This document shows positions 44,435 to 57,834 of a DNA stretch of 64,000 bases, one piece after another. The notes under the pieces were generated by a model. The model saw nothing but the letters and a program-made list of their open reading frames with translations, was not told where the DNA came from and did no database searches. This DNA comes from Gymnothorax reevesii (lineage: Eukaryota > Chordata > Actinopteri > Anguilliformes > Muraenidae), in contig CM056576.1 in assembly GCA_029721435.1 (NCBI GenBank), positions 120,331,166 through 120,395,165 of the forward strand. The letters run 5' to 3'. The position numbers were made by a program, and so were the translations under genes. Positions within the stretch are counted from its first letter, which is position 1; each line of letters opens with the position of its first letter.

Positions 44435-47327
44435 CTGTAATATTTATAATTTTCAGATACCTCTAATGTGACATTTTGGACAACTGTCTGAAATCATAAA
44501 TTTGCCTGCCTAAAATAAGTACCCTTACATGATAAATTGTCTCGCGGGCGCTTTTAATTTAGAGAACCAATTAGCTGAAATCAATCAATATGAAAATGAA
44601 ACAATTTCATGTATTCAGATCTTCAAACAAACATTCATTTGAGCACCACCCCTGACTCCCTACCCTCACTGGTCTTCATTTTCAGTGCACTTAACTCTGA
44701 AACTATACCCCCAGAGCTTTAGTAGTAGGAGAGTTGCCCCAATAAGCCAAAACTCTGTCCATCTCTCACATGTAAAGTGGTACCATTTCAGGTCATCACC
44801 CCTCTCTCACCCTCTCTCTTATGTTTCACCTTTTTTCTGCGTTTCATGAGTGAGGCCGACTAGCTAATTAAAGAGCAATTCTCTGTACGCTATGGCAGAT
44901 GTCACCTCTGTGTCTATAGCTGCCTTAGTGGGGGACTTTTTCTTAGTCTGAAGATTTCCCATGATGACCCGGTGTTGCAAACTATTCAGAACATAAATTA
45001 GCCAAACTGGCTTCTGAAAATTGCTTTTAAAAAAGAATAAGTTGCTCGTGGATGGAGACAGAGGCCATCCAGAGGGAAATTAGCTGATGTACGGCCTCTT
45101 GATGCAGCATGAAGAGGATTAAGTAAACAAGTTATTTAGCTTATTTTTGCGCAACACCCAGTAAACAAATTCAGTACAAAATATTGAAAACATTGCCCTC
45201 ACCACACTGTTCCGGAAAAAAATAAATCCTGCTACATATGACGCATTTGTTAATTGCTTACACACAAAAAAAATCTTTGTTAAAAAAAGAAAAACATTAT
45301 GCAGACGGATTTGCATCAGATGGCTGAATTCAGTGCTTTTCTGTAACCCAAGAGGATCATGGGTATTTGTTTTTGTGGTAAGGAAATGATGGAAGCAGGG
45401 ACTTATGGGTCATTGCTCTCACGCTTAATCAGAACGTCTCAAAATGGTGGTGGGAGGTGATACAGTGAAGTACAGCAGCCCCCTGGGCACCAGCCTGCTC
45501 ATGACAGATGGAGAACATTCTGAAGCCTCCTTAAATCTGGAAGGGGGAAGGAGGGAGGGAATTAAAGCAAGAGGGAGGATGAGGGTGTAAGAAGGAAAGC
45601 GAAACGGATGAAGGAAAAGACAGACAGTGGCCTAACTGCCAGGATGCTCCACAGACGTGGTCATAAAGTATTGACGGCACTCCGGGAACGTGACAAGGAT
45701 TATGCTTTCTTTCAAACCAAAATCTTCAGTACTTGCCGAACCGACGGCGCATCTAAGGTCAAGTGTCCTGACCACAAGAGTGTAGAATTCCTCATTCCCG
45801 TGCTCCTTAGGGGAAGTATTAAGTGTTCCTTAAGCTCCGGCTGTCTTGGTCCACTTATCTTGGCCAAGAGAGCCAAGGAGGGCCGGTGAATTATGAACTT
45901 TTCACGCATTTAAATCCCAGAGCATTGTTGAGTGCCACTCCTTCAGATGACAGCTCCAATGAAAAGAGGGTTGGCAATGCACTTGCCTTTTGGGATCTTT
46001 GAGGACATGCCCTAGTAACTGAATGTGCACTTTGTGAGGAGGGCCCATAAGTTTGTGCCCTTTGATTCATATCACTGGCAAAATCGGCTGCTAAGTGTAT
46101 TATCAATAGCGCTGAAATCCCAATAAAGTGTTACCGGTGTTGGGTTTAAGGTCTGTTAAGATAGGGGCAGTTTGTAAAAGAGAATTTGGGTTTTTGCTGA
46201 TATCCTGCCATGGCTTTTGCTTTTTATGTATTACTTAAGGTTACTGTCATGTTTTATGAATAACCTTGAATATTTCTGAGACTTGTCACCATGCTGCGAC
46301 CTTGGGTTTTAAGGCCCAGTAAAGTTAACGTCCAGTGCTAGAGTTCTGACAATGTGCCGCAGGTTTTGGGTCGAAGGCCTGCGTTAAATCTGGTGCTGGA
46401 GAGCTAAGGACAAGCTACATGTTCCAGCAGAGGAGCACATAGATTATTATTTAGTAATAAAAAAGCAGAAATTGTGTGAATGAACACCCAGGACTGACAG
46501 AAAATGTAATATAGACTGCAATAGACAAAGGAGAAGCAGAAAAAGGGAGGTGATGGAGGGAGAATATAGGACAGAGTTTTTCTTGTGTTACACTGTGGTC
46601 TGGTGATGAAAGATTTTCTCAATGAGATCGTCACACCCCAGTAAAGGGGTCTCTGCGCGCCCTTTTGTCCATCTGCTGCTTTCGAGATATAAGACTAACT
46701 TTCAAGGTTGTTTAAAACTTGAGCATGAGGGATAGAATGAGACAGAGAGAGAGAGGAAATAAGAAAAAGGAAGACTTGGCCATGTGTTTCTTAGGAAACT
46801 AGCGTAGTTGCACCTATAGTTGCCGCAGCATTCTGAAATTTAGCGCTTGTTTTTCATGAAATGTTGAGTATAACAAAAGTCACAAAAGCTGAATAATGTC
46901 ATCGGCTGTTTCATTTATATCAGGAAAGTGCAGCAACTTTACGGTTTCTATCCAGAAAACTTCACCATTTTCTTGTGCATGCTAGCAGCCTTCTCAGCGT
47001 TGTGTGAGCCTGTAATTGCCAGTTCATACATAACATTACCGAAAAAGTATTACGGTTAGACATTTTAAAATGATTTTCATGCCTCTTAAAGATTCTGTCT
47101 TCGCCCTTGAGAATTATTTTAGAATTTTCTCTTTTGTGGGGCACTTTGTAGTAGAAGGTGACTTCATGGGCCTAAAAAATAATAATGCATTGCTTTCAAA
47201 CTGCTGATCATGAAAGTTAAGGAGTCAAAATTAACAAATTTTTTGTTCTGCCACTGACTTGCAACTGAGTGGAGGATACTATTAGGCATAACAGTAAATG
47301 TGGCGACCATAGGTTTTGGTATTGAGA
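44431..47327. other. Quiet DNA; 44510-44660 possibly conserved
   Basis: 44510-44660 (GCGGGCGCTTTTAATTTAG, CCAATTAGCTGAAATC, ATCAATATGAAAATG) has enhancer-like texture. 45600-45900 is complex and stays open on both strands for 65-93 codons without a known domain. A 15-base word CAATAAAGTGTTACC (46125) resembles a common fish repeat end. No gene is recognised. Confidence 0.35.
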
Positions 47328-47335
47328 ACCGTAGG

Positions 47336-48105
47336 TAGAGTTGTCCGGTTGTGAAAATTGGACTTTGGTTTCGGTTGTTTTTTAAAGAGTTGGTCTCGGT
47401 TTCGGTTTTATTTAGTAAACTTAAGAAAGGCTCACAACTTGTGAGAAACATGCAATAACAGAATATATTAACTCAACAAAATAATAGAAACAAAAGTAAA
47501 TTAGCCTAAGCTAGGCTGAAACAAGTTAACAAAACGTGTGTTAAGGTGGATTTCACCACAAGTATTATGGAAATCGATTATGACTCCCGACTTCTCACTC
47601 TTTTCTTTACTCAGGGGATGGAAGCAATTAAAGATGTTTCACATGGTTTTGTATCATTTAAACAATTTAAACAATCATTAACCCCATGCTGTGCTGCTAA
47701 CCCCTGAGAAAAAGAAAACCCCGAGAAGCCTGGAGTCATAATCAGTTTCCATATTACCAGTGGTGAAATCCGCTGTAACACACGTGAAGCTGATTAACCT
47801 TCATGCGCAAGGACTTCAATTCCACATGAGAATCTTTTTAAATATGCATTGGTTTAATAATTGCTTACTATGGCACGGGAACATGAATATGCCACTAAAA
47901 CTCCCGGAAAATACGGGAGAGTTGGCAACACTGCTCATTGGGCTTTAATGTTTTTCGTCTGCCATGAGTGATGCGATGTTGTGATTGACAAAATGTGAAC
48001 TGAAACCGAAAGTACGGTTGTTTGTGCGCATGCTCGGTTGTGACTTCCAGGTTTTCTCAGACAACCGAGACCGAGTTGGTTTTTTTGGTTAACCGGACAG
48101 CTCTA
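47336..48105. mobile_element. Non-autonomous hAT element with perfect 8-bp target duplication
   Basis: The left end TAGAGTTGTCCGGTT and the reverse complement of the right end TAGAGCTGTCCGGTT match in 14 of 15 bases. ACCGTAGG flanks both sides exactly (47328-47335 and 48106-48113). An 8-bp duplication with a short TIR is diagnostic of the hAT superfamily. CGGTTG / CAACCG and GGTCTCGGTT words recur near both ends, a plausible set of subterminal transposase sites. The interior is AT-rich and non-coding. Confidence 0.93.
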
Positions 48106-48113
48106 ACCGTAGG

Positions 48114-50510
48114 CGCAGCTATGTTAGAGTCAATACCTGGTGAGTGAAACAGGTTGTGACGTTTCATATCAGAACATGCTTGCTTTCGGTTTTGCACAGT
48201 TTCGTATTTTTGAGCAACTCTTTGTATTGTAAGCACGTGTGTCAATACGTCCTGAGAATAAATCATGATTGAAGTGAAATTAATCAACAGGTAATCAAAT
48301 GCACTTGAATTTAACTTAAATGTATTGCTTGAAGTCATCAGGTTGTCTTCTGACCGATTGGTTCTGGTACTCCTTGTGTCTTGCCTTTGACTGGGATTGT
48401 AAGGCAAATTCTAGGGACATGCTGGTAAGCTGTCTGACAACTGTAGACAACTGTGGCTTGATTTTATTTATTTATTTATTTTTACCTCCAAGTTTTCGGT
48501 GCCGCCAGATTAGATTCCTGGGCTTCAGCTGGGGAGAATTAATATGTCAGTGAGAGCCAGTAACCCAATCTTACTGGTCCCACATCACTTTCATAGCACT
48601 GATTTACACACTTGGATCAGCGACAGCATTCACATTCTCCACTGTTCCCCTCTTGTACATGGGCTCGGCTCTGCTTTACATTATTGCATTTTATGGGTCC
48701 CTGTGCTGACTTTACATGGTCGCTTTACCTTGTGCGCTTTAGTTACCTGTTTAACATGCGCAGGCGGCGTTCTTATTTTTTCCCCTTCTCAAAGCCGTAA
48801 AAGGCAAGCACCTTTCATGTTTCTTACATTTTTACGTTTGTTGAACAGTTTAATTGTGGATGATACCTTCAGCAGAATTTCTTGCTTCTTCAAAGGACGT
48901 TATTACAAGGAGGAGTTACATAGTTAATGTCTACGGCAAATATATTGCTTAATTTCCTCTCTGAATTACATGCATTAATAATTCATCGTCAGATGGGTAT
49001 GGTTCTTTGAAAATGAGACCCAAAATATTAGATATATCTTTCACTGGACTAGAAGGAATCCACCAGCAATGGGGGAGATAGCACTACGTGCAGCGAGCAC
49101 CATGGCTAACTTCAGCACCATCCTACACTCTATATCACGCAGAGCTCAATGGCTGAAATCATCTTATCTGTGTCAGCAGGACTGGTGAGCACTGGCTGGA
49201 TTTTGTTCATGTGGCTTTCACTGGAAGACAGGGTAACTCCATTTACCAAGCAGGGTTCACAAGCCTGCATACTTCAGTAGTTTCCACAGTATTTTCTGGA
49301 TCCATTCATTTCAATAGGAAAAAATGATAAACCACGAAGACAAATGTTCATAAATTAATTGTGAAATAAGAGGTTGGTGGGCACAGTAATTCCACAATGA
49401 ACTTAGTTACGTGATATGAACGGGGTCTTATTGCATCAGACATTAAGTGTACCGGTGGTTTCCCTTCAGGCCATGTGTATCTCCTAATGAAGTTGTTGTG
49501 CTATCTAATGGTCAGACCTGTATTATTGTTGGCGGCACTGGTGGAAATGGCCGTAGAACTGGTTTTTCTCCCAACTCGGCCTTTTTCTGTCCATACCCCT
49601 CGCTCTCTCCATCTCTTTTTCTGTTTATAAACCGTTTCAGCACTTGCGGAAAATAAACCATGGCAGCAGATCTGAATTTGCCCAGTGCATCAAACGACTT
49701 CAAAGAAAAACACACCGTTTGTCTCTCAGGTTTGTGTTTTTTTTTAATGACAGCTTTAAAGAAATTGCCTCATTGGACTCTCTCTCTCTGCTTAATGTTG
49801 GGCTTGAATAGCGGACTGCTCTCTTTGTTGCGGACGGAATAAAAAAGTAAGGCGCGATGCGCGGACACAATGCTGTCTCCTTCCATTAAGGACATCGATT
49901 CAAGAGTCAGGGCTTGAAGGAGTCCCTCTCATCTACATTAATTCATCGGCCTAATGTAAAAACAGCGAGTGGCTCTTCAATGTGGCGCATCCAGCCTCCT
50001 CAATATCCCCTCTGTCCCTCTGCATTTCTCGAAAAAAAATACATCCATTTAAATACAGACACCTGGGCCCCGCAGTCTGAAAACCGAAGCCCGCGGCCGC
50101 CGCTCTGGAGCTCTCCTCTCAGAATCCGCTCGTGGTGGGGCTTATGCGGCCCTGAGGCTACACCTGGGGAGAAAACACTATCTTTTCCCTTTCTGGAGGA
50201 CTAGCCGATGAATGATCGCAGCTTGGCTTTACCTGACAGGGATCTACTGATGGTGATTTGTAAAAAGATTTGTGTTGTCAGAGGAGAGGCTTCACTAACG
50301 GGGGGAAGGTTTCTCATTCCCGATCTTTACGGTCCTTGAATTGCTCTTAAACTATAAAGTGATTCATTTTCCTGTTCCGCAGCTGTGACAAATTTCTTTC
50401 AGGGGCAGACTAAGAAAAGTTTGTTGTAAATGGCCATTTATATTCTTCTGTCGTTTCCCTGGCACAAAGCAAACCATTTTGAGCTCATTTATAACAAATT
50501 AATTAAACAG
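48114..50510. other. Quiet DNA; 49840-50340 resembles conserved non-coding sequence
   Basis: A (TTTA)n tract lies at 48462-48483. 49840-50340 is the most GC-rich complex patch of the region (CGCGGCCGCCGCTCTGG near 50092) with TTAATTCATCGGCC and ATTTAAATAC words. The 127-codon frame at 48544-48927 has no known domain. No exon is supported. Confidence 0.35.
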
Positions 50511-51000
50511 TTGGGGTGCAGAATAATTGGCACCCTTGATGAAAAGGTAGAAAAACGCAGCATATTATGAACAACTCCATTATCACTCCATATTTTCAAG
50601 TTCCAACATATGAGAACTTCACAGGGGTCAATATGGGATAATCCATTGAGGTTAAAACCATAGGCACACCTACTTCATCACTTAGTGTGAAAACCCCCTG
50701 CCAAGGCTGACTGCCCTGGGTCTTAAATATTGTTTATGATAAAGTTAGCAAGCATATTATTAGCCGCGACCACTGACCGTTTCACCAAGGAGAACTTTTC
50801 AAAATCATTGATATCTTTGGGTTTGCTATTAAGGGCAGCCAGTTCTGGCCACGTTTTCCAGAATAAAACTGGAAATACTTAATCATTTATATGAGGATTT
50901 TGGTGTATATTTGGGGTCATTTTCTGGAAAAATCTGCATATGACCATGTATGAGCCTCAGCAGCAGCCAAATGTTAAGGGGTTCAAGCAAAGTTTGATCA
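50511..51000 (-). mobile_element. Degenerate Tc1-like transposon fragment
   Basis: It starts TTGGGGTGCAGAATAATTGG, then CACCCTT, like the terminus of a common fish Tc1-like family. About 385 bp further the minus strand encodes ENDPKYTPKS (50896-50928), matching the DNDPKHTSK block that holds the second catalytic Asp of Tc1-like transposases. The rest is too decayed to read and no right TIR was found, so the copy is old or truncated. Confidence 0.5.
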
Positions 51001-53205
51001 TAAATTGAAAGAAACAAATGGTTGCCAGTGCAATTTTACGCAGCCTGTTCAAGGTCACTGTTACATAGGACTGGGAGTCTCACTAGCTGAAACTATTCTA
51101 TGTAAATCAACGAAGTAATCAGTTCTGGTGCCAAGCTACATAGTTTCTCGATGATTACAAGCTGATGATGAACACGGGCTGTTGGGGGTTCCTGTCTAAA
51201 GCAAAATATGGTCATATTCTCACCTGTGTTGCGTTGAACATTAACATTAAGTGGAATCAATATACTGTTCTATTTCATTGCATGCTTGATTCAAAGTTTG
51301 GCTTAGAAGCCCCGTATCTCTGACTCTAACTGCACAACTTTTACATTCTCATTTTAGGGGCCACTGAGCTGACACCGTAATGCAGCTGTGAAAAATATTT
51401 TTTGCTCAAATTACCTGACAAAATGCGGCGCTTGCATGAAGTTATGCTCATCCAGCGAATGCAGTCAACTATAAGGGCAAGGCAGGGCAATTAAAGCAGC
51501 GCAAAAGGTGAATTACCACTTTAAGAAGCAGTTCTTTGGTGTGCACCAAAGGATTTGAACCACAAAATGTCATCAAAAAAAATTTGAATTAAAATATGAT
51601 GAATAAGATATACGAATTCCCAAGAAGCAGTTCAAGGAGAACAGTTCAAGGAAAAACATGGTCTGGTAATAATGTTTCCCTTTTTCAACATTCATTTTCT
51701 GAAAAGTAAACACTTTGAGGAATGCTAAAGTCTAACACCTGCACATCTAAATGCATGTTTGTCCCACTTGAGGAGGGCAATCTTTCCTTGCGATCCAGCC
51801 AAGCCGAAGACCTCAGACTCCCTTTGCTTGTCCTCCCTCCAACCGACTTCCCCACCCCGTGAGCCCCCACATAATCACTGAGTACACAAACCGTTAATTG
51901 CTCCATAATTCCTCTCAGATGCTGACTGTCCACAGGCGAGGCAGATGATAAATCAAATGGTTTTAATAAATGACCCCCATTAGTAAAAGGAGACCGGGTG
52001 GCCGGTACAGAGGAGCGGGATGCGAGAGGAGGGGTCAAACCAGGGTAAAGGCGCACCCTCCGCGGTCTTCCGCGCCTATTACTGTGCCTTCCTCATCTTC
52101 GTCATCTTCGCTACCTCTTTAGCCTTTCTGCTAGCACGAGGAGGGCGCGGATCGGTGTGCGAAGAGCTGGCGATGATGTGGATGACTAATGGGACGCATT
52201 ACAGGAGGAGGACTTTACATAAGACCCTTTCACGCATCCTCACCCAGACAAATTACCCACCATAAATAGAGCCTCCTTCAACAGTTGCCCATAGGGCGAA
52301 GTGAAGCTTCAGAACAAGAGGATTACTGTGCACCATCCAATACTTTTTTCAATATGTGTTTTTTTCCCAGTTCACAAGAAAAGGACCACCCATTACTAGC
52401 TTATAATTCCATATAATTCTATTGAGTGCTGCAGATCAATATGTTTTTTGGTCTTCGACTTAGGAAACAAAGGAAACCTGCAATATTTCTTAAGTGTGCG
52501 CTAACATTCCAGCAAAATGATGACATAACTTTCACATGATTACTGTCTCAACAAGTCATTACTGAGTATTGCAGCTTATGCTACTTGTCATAACATTGTC
52601 AATATATAGTGATTTTAGCCAACAGACTGAGAATAGCTGATTAAAAATAGTTGCTCTCTGGTGAAACAGTCCAATCTTCCTCAAAACAGAAAGTTTGGAG
52701 ATTTTCTAAAACTGACAGCCAATTTTTTTTCTGTCACGATCTCTCACAAAAAAATTACTTTTATAAATTAGGTGAACCCACTTAACCCTTTAGTTGCCTC
52801 AACCTTTTAATAGTGTACATGTTAAGTCACTGAATCTAACTGTAAGATGTATTGAACTCAATTGGATTGAGCCATCTCTAACACCATCTGTTGTGACTCA
52901 AAATGTGCTCTACCAAAAGGCTGAGCAGGGAGTACGGAGGATTAAAACCAGAAGGCATTCAACTTAAAGGAAATGCATAGTTTTTGCTTTAAAGAATTGC
53001 CAAGTTGCAGTTATGCAAAACAGTTTTTTTCTGATAAAATGTAAATACTATAGCTGTACATGTAGAAACTGTACTTATTTTTCATCAGCAAAAGGCCTCA
53101 GGTGTGACAGATGAGGATGACTTTTGCGCCTCCAACTGTGCTAAACAAAAGACACTTTGGGGTGTATGTCCCCTGAGCTGACTTTAAATGCGTAAACTGT
53201 ACTAT
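51001..53205. other. Quiet DNA; 51750-52280 resembles conserved non-coding sequence
   Basis: 51750-52280 is complex and moderately GC-rich, with AAATCAAATGGTTTTAATAA and GACCCCCATTAGTAAAAGG. Frames of 123 (minus) and 81 (plus) codons overlap here without a recognisable domain. The plus frame has a hydrophobic run (CAFLIFVIFATSLAFLLA) but no supporting context. Confidence 0.35.
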
Positions 53206-54082
53206 TAGGGGCCGGGCAGCCTAAGCTGCTAGGACCCTATTGTTATCCTGCATGTTCTTCTTTCTTCTCTCTTCTTCTTCCGAGGAAATCCTACTTCCCA
53301 TGAGCAAAAAAAATCACCAAACTCTGCACAAAGGTCCAGTCCCATGCCAGATTGCCTCAGCTGCAAAAACAGGCCAACAGTCCTGATAATAGCGCTATAG
53401 CAAGCCTCTGAAGTTCAACATTTTGAAAATTCACAACAAATCAACCATATGTGCTACAGATTTGCAAATTTCAACAAAATTTAGCCCTAATACTGAAGAC
53501 ACTTTTGTACATTTAAACCTGTTGCAAATTATGAAGTCCGTCACTCAGTTTTTTTCAAAAACTGTAAAACTTATTAAAACTATCTCCTCCCACAATTTTT
53601 GCTCAATTGACACCAAACTTTCTACAGAGCATCTTCAGACTGTCCTACACATATGATGCACACAGATTTTTGATTTATCGAATATTGAGCCTACAGTGCA
53701 TCAAAATGTTTGACTGTAAATTATATTGTAAACATATACAAAGGTACTTGCAAACATTTTCAATGTTCATTAAAAAAATGACAAAATTTTGGAGTCATGG
53801 TAGATAATCTTTGGAAAATATCATCAGAATTTTATCCCAAAAACTGAATTTTTTTACAGCATTTTGAATTTTGCTCTCGTGAACAATTGGAGTCAATGCA
53901 AAAATGGCATTTTTAAACATCAGTTTTTCACTTATGGAGCCAATAATCATTGTTAAAAACAAAGTACCAACATCTCCATGCTGTCTAGATGCAATTTGTG
54001 TATTTTCGGATTTTTAATAACTGAAATTTTGACAGCCATTTGAAATCTGCCTTTACATGCTAACAGCTGCTGTCTTGCACAC

Positions 54083-54819
54083 TTGGCTGGATTCACATTG
54101 CTGGTTAAATATGACACAAATGTGACACAAATCGGATCTTTTGCTCAAATGCGGCCAATATCCGATCTGTCACATTAATTCCGCCCTCAATCGGATCCGT
54201 CAGATCGGATCCAGGCCTCATTTAAATGTGGTTTTTGTTCGAATAAGTATCTAATGTGTATCGGATATATGCCAATGCTCCCGTCGTGTAAATGCATGTC
54301 AACATGCAGATCGGATATTTTGTAAAAAATTGTGTTCTTTGCGTTATTGAAACTGGGACGATTTGTGAACTGATAATGTTTTTCCGATGGAAAATTGTAT
54401 TAATTATTAGGCTATATAAAGCATAGGCCTAGACTAAGGCTGAGTCTGCCTACACATTTGCGATGATGCAGGTGATAGGTGTAAAAGGGTTTACAGGAGA
54501 ATTAGATGTAGATTACCCAGTGAAATGTTGCGAGCTTGCTTGATGTTTTGATAATTTCTGTGACTGCTAGGCCTGCATGCTTTTGTAGCGCTGCATGCAC
54601 TTTTGCTTTTATTTTCGGTAGCCTTCTCAACTGTGCACATGTGGATTGCCCAAGACAATGGTTAGGTACTGAGTGGTGTAAACAAACGGAATCAAAATGA
54701 AACAGATATCATTCACGCTCAAAACAAGATGTAAACACGCAGTTGAACAAATCGGATATGGGTCTCAGAGTCCGATCCATATCCGACATGGGCAACAAAA
54801 CCTGCAGTGTAAATCCAGC
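54083..54819. mobile_element. Nested non-autonomous TIR element rich in ATCGGAT words
   Basis: The left end GGCTGGATTCACATTGCTGG and the reverse complement of the right end GGCTGGATTTACACTGCAGG match in 17 of 20 bases. ATCGGAT occurs on the plus strand at 54131, 54190, 54203, 54260, 54310 and 54751, with ATCCGAT at 54160 and further variants near 54770-54787, concentrated toward both ends. Such motif clustering is expected for transposase-binding subterminal repeats of hAT-type elements. No clear target duplication was found. Confidence 0.75.
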
Positions 54820-54850
54820 CTTAGTGAAGCTACATGTGACATTTCCTTTT

Positions 54851-54920
54851 GCCAATTAGCTCTGTGAGATAGAGCATAGTCTCTTGTGCCAGAAATTGAG
54901 AGTTCAAGCCTCAACTCATG
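54851..54920 (+). pseudogene. Decayed tRNA-like sequence
   Basis: TTAGCTCTGTGAGATAGAGCA resembles an A-box and D-arm. AGAGTTCAAGCCTCAACTC holds a B-box (GTTCAAGCC) with a possible T-stem. The spacing fits a tRNA of about 70 nt, but the acceptor stem and anticodon are not clear. It is probably a SINE head or tRNA pseudogene. Confidence 0.4.
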
Positions 54921-55034
54921 TAAAATATAAAATGCACATTAGAATGCCACCTTTTTTCATCGTCCTACACTCTGCTTGTTGCTCAGAATTGCCTAATTTT
55001 GCCCGGCCCTGACCATTGCTGCGAAGCAGCTATA

Positions 55035-57834
55035 ATTTTTTTCTTGGTTTGTTTGGAAAAAGGCTTGGGTGGGTTGTGTTTATGGATTTGCCATGGTTTA
55101 GTTATTTTTGTGACGTGAAGAGTTTGTCTAGAGAGGCTTACGGCAGTGGGCGAGGGAACTCCCTGAGAGCAGGGTATTGGTCTTGCGGTGTCACCGCTAA
55201 AGACATCGTGAAACAACTGAGATTTGGGAGAGGTAAAAGAGGCTCAGGACACCCAAAAGTCTCTTGACTTACTAACTGCATCAGAGAAGACTAAGATCTG
55301 GCAAACTCAGTAAATCTGGAAAAGATTACCCATTACTTCTTCAGAGGGAGAAGGGATTGATACTGTAAATTTCATAAGCTTAATGTTTTGCTGTTTTCGC
55401 CATCCCTTCATTCCTGGAGGAGTAATTTGCTCTGTTATTTTTCCACAAACTGAAATGATGGTCCTAGTTGAAGACACTGAATTACCACATTTTTCTATTT
55501 TCATTTTCCAAATCTTTCTGAAATGCATAATTAAGGATAAAGAGCAACAAACTTCTGCACGACGAACTCAGGTCAAAGCCACACAAAGCGAAGCATAACC
55601 TGTGTTATTATTGGCGAGTCTTAGAGGAAGCAGACCAAGAACTAGTTGTGCCATTTGCTTTTCTGGATTCTTCCACTCATTTTTTTCCCTAACTCTGCCT
55701 CTCCTCTCCTCTCCTCTGTGTCAGTTCCTCTCTTCTCTACCACCCTCTTCCTCCTTCTAATACAGAGCAAAGACCCCATGAAATACTCACCCCTTTCACC
55801 AAATCACCCACTCATTAAATAGCTCAATCTCACTGTCTGCTTGGAATAGAGATTTCAGAACAAGGCTGTGTGAACCTCTGTATGGCCGGCAGAGGATCTG
55901 GGACGACGGTTCACAGAGCACCCAGAGACAGGATTAGCTCACCGAGCTGAAATCCATGCGCTAGCATTAGTTATAAATCTGAGTCCCCCATTGTAAACAG
56001 AGCAGAGAATTTTAGGGACTGATGCCAGTGCTAGCATGTAGATAGAACCATTGTCCGAAACCGAAAAGGAATGTGTTAGGGGACATAATCCTCTCTCCTT
56101 TGCAGAATGGAAGGCTTCCCCTCTTTCTCTCTCTTCTTTTCAGGGCAGCGGTTAAGCACGGCCTTTGAAAGGCCCATAGTTCCCAGCATGGTAGCTGGCT
56201 TCACTCATTATTCTTCCTGGTGTGCCCGGCATGTTTTATTCTCATAAATCAATCCCCCTCATGATCTCTGATACCACTTCAGGTCTCCTATTTTTCTGTT
56301 CTCGGCCCCCTACCTTCTCGACAGTACACCAGATGCACCAGTTATTCGGCGGTAGATGATCTGGTTTTTATGGTATCATGTGGTATCGTATGTCGGCTGT
56401 GGTCCACAGACTACTGGGCCACCAGAATGAGTTTCAACCCCTTGTGTTCTCTGGCTATAAGTATGATGCCTCACTCCCATTTCCTGGCATGTCAGTGGTT
56501 TAGACCAGTCAGGGCCCACTATCTGTCCCCCACCCCCTCCCTCCCCCCAGCTGCAGTGCCTTGAAGTCTCCTGACAGCAATGATCTTAAAGCCAAGCTGA
56601 GGAATAAGCAGATAATAAGGTTTTCCATTTCAATCGACTTTTATAATACGTTTTCCCCTCTCAATTGTTTAAAATGAGCGTGGTGTAATGGGGTTTTACT
56701 GCATGACTGGTTGATGAACAAACAAGCACAATGTTCTTGTCTCTCTATGTAATTTCGTCCATCCACCTAGAATTTAATTAGAAGTGAAATCATCAATGCT
56801 GTGAAATACCATTTACCGTGTGAATTCACTGACAAAACTATAAATGAACACCAATGTTAATTAAGCACACTTCTTACATTTCATTTATTAATTTCAAGAA
56901 TTCAATAATACAATTGTTTTACTGTCATTTCATCATCTAATTTTTGTATAATTAGTATACCTGGATGTCTGCATGAAAAAAATCTCTGGATTATGAAAGA
57001 AGATTCTTTATGAATTAAGTTATTTCAAAAATAGTTTACTTTTTATATTCAAATTTTCATAAATTGATTCATATTAATTTCACATTATCTCGAAAGGCCC
57101 TGCAAAAATACTTGGGAATTTACACCATATATGATTTTTTCAGACTATCACACAGGTTGAACAGATTTTAACTTTATGCAACAAAAATATCTATCAACAG
57201 GAATGCAGTCAACGTGAGCACCACGGTTTACCTTAAACCCCAGAGTTAAGGGAAGCTTACTGCTCAACAGCTGGGAGGGATTTACTTATAGAGAAAATAA
57301 AAGTGTGGCTGTTAAACTGGTGTGTACTCAGTAGATTTCCCCTGACAGTAATCTTTTTAACCCCTTAATGGTGTACGTGTTAGCCAAAGCTGAATAACAT
57401 TATGAAAAGCATCAGAATCGCTTCACGAGTGTCATAGAGCAGCTCAGCAGCCATATCACCCTGTGGTCGTCTGAAGAGCCGAAGCTAAGTGGTGCTGGGC
57501 TTGGATATTTTAGCTGGGATTTGGGATGGGGGTAGGGGTAATTACCTGTGCACTGTTGAGTGGCTTAAAGGGCCACTCTGTCTAGAGAGGTAATTATACT
57601 GGGTGAGGTTTTTTTATTTACTTTTCTCCAGCTGTCTGCAAGGACAATACACAGACTCTCATGTGCATACAGTCGTTCATTCACTTGTAGATACATACAC
57701 AGGCACATTCACGTGTGACCACACTGAGACACTCATACAGTCATTATGTGCACTAATGTCTATGTATACATTTAGATAATTACCAGATGGTCTTGATCAG
57801 AGAACTGAGTACATGGACGGCAGTTGGATGGAAG
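55035..57834. other. Unannotated DNA
   Basis: 55850-56170 and 56570-56900 are complex and lack repeats, with TTCAATCGACTTTTATAATA and GAATTTAATTAGAAGTG. No gene motif, RNA or bounded element was recognised. Confidence 0.4.

Larger units (their letters stand above)
53206..55034. mobile_element. Composite hairpin-ended element
   Basis: The left end reads TAGGGGCCGGGCAGCCTAAG, then CTGCTAGGACCCTATTG. The right end reads TTGCCCGGCCCTGACCATTG, then CTGCGAAGCAGCTAT. GGGCCGGGCA is inverted between ends, and both carry a GCAGC/GCTGC hairpin. This start (GGGCC...GGACCCTATTG, then TTCTTC repeats and CCGAGG) is one I associate with an abundant fish repeat family. The interior is AT-rich and non-coding and contains a nested TIR element (54083-54819) and a tRNA-like piece. 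The class is unknown. Confidence 0.6.

Noticed and set aside
46125..46139. CAATAAAGTGTTACC as a transposon end
   Set aside because: A 15-base match to a common repeat terminus with no body or partner end.
48544..48927. 127-codon open frame
   Set aside because: No recognisable motif, hydrophobic/Cys-rich by composition, and a second frame is open over the same bases.
52020..52265. 81-codon frame with a hydrophobic stretch that could be a membrane protein exon
   Set aside because: Single short frame overlapped by a 123-codon antisense frame; no flanking exon or known family.
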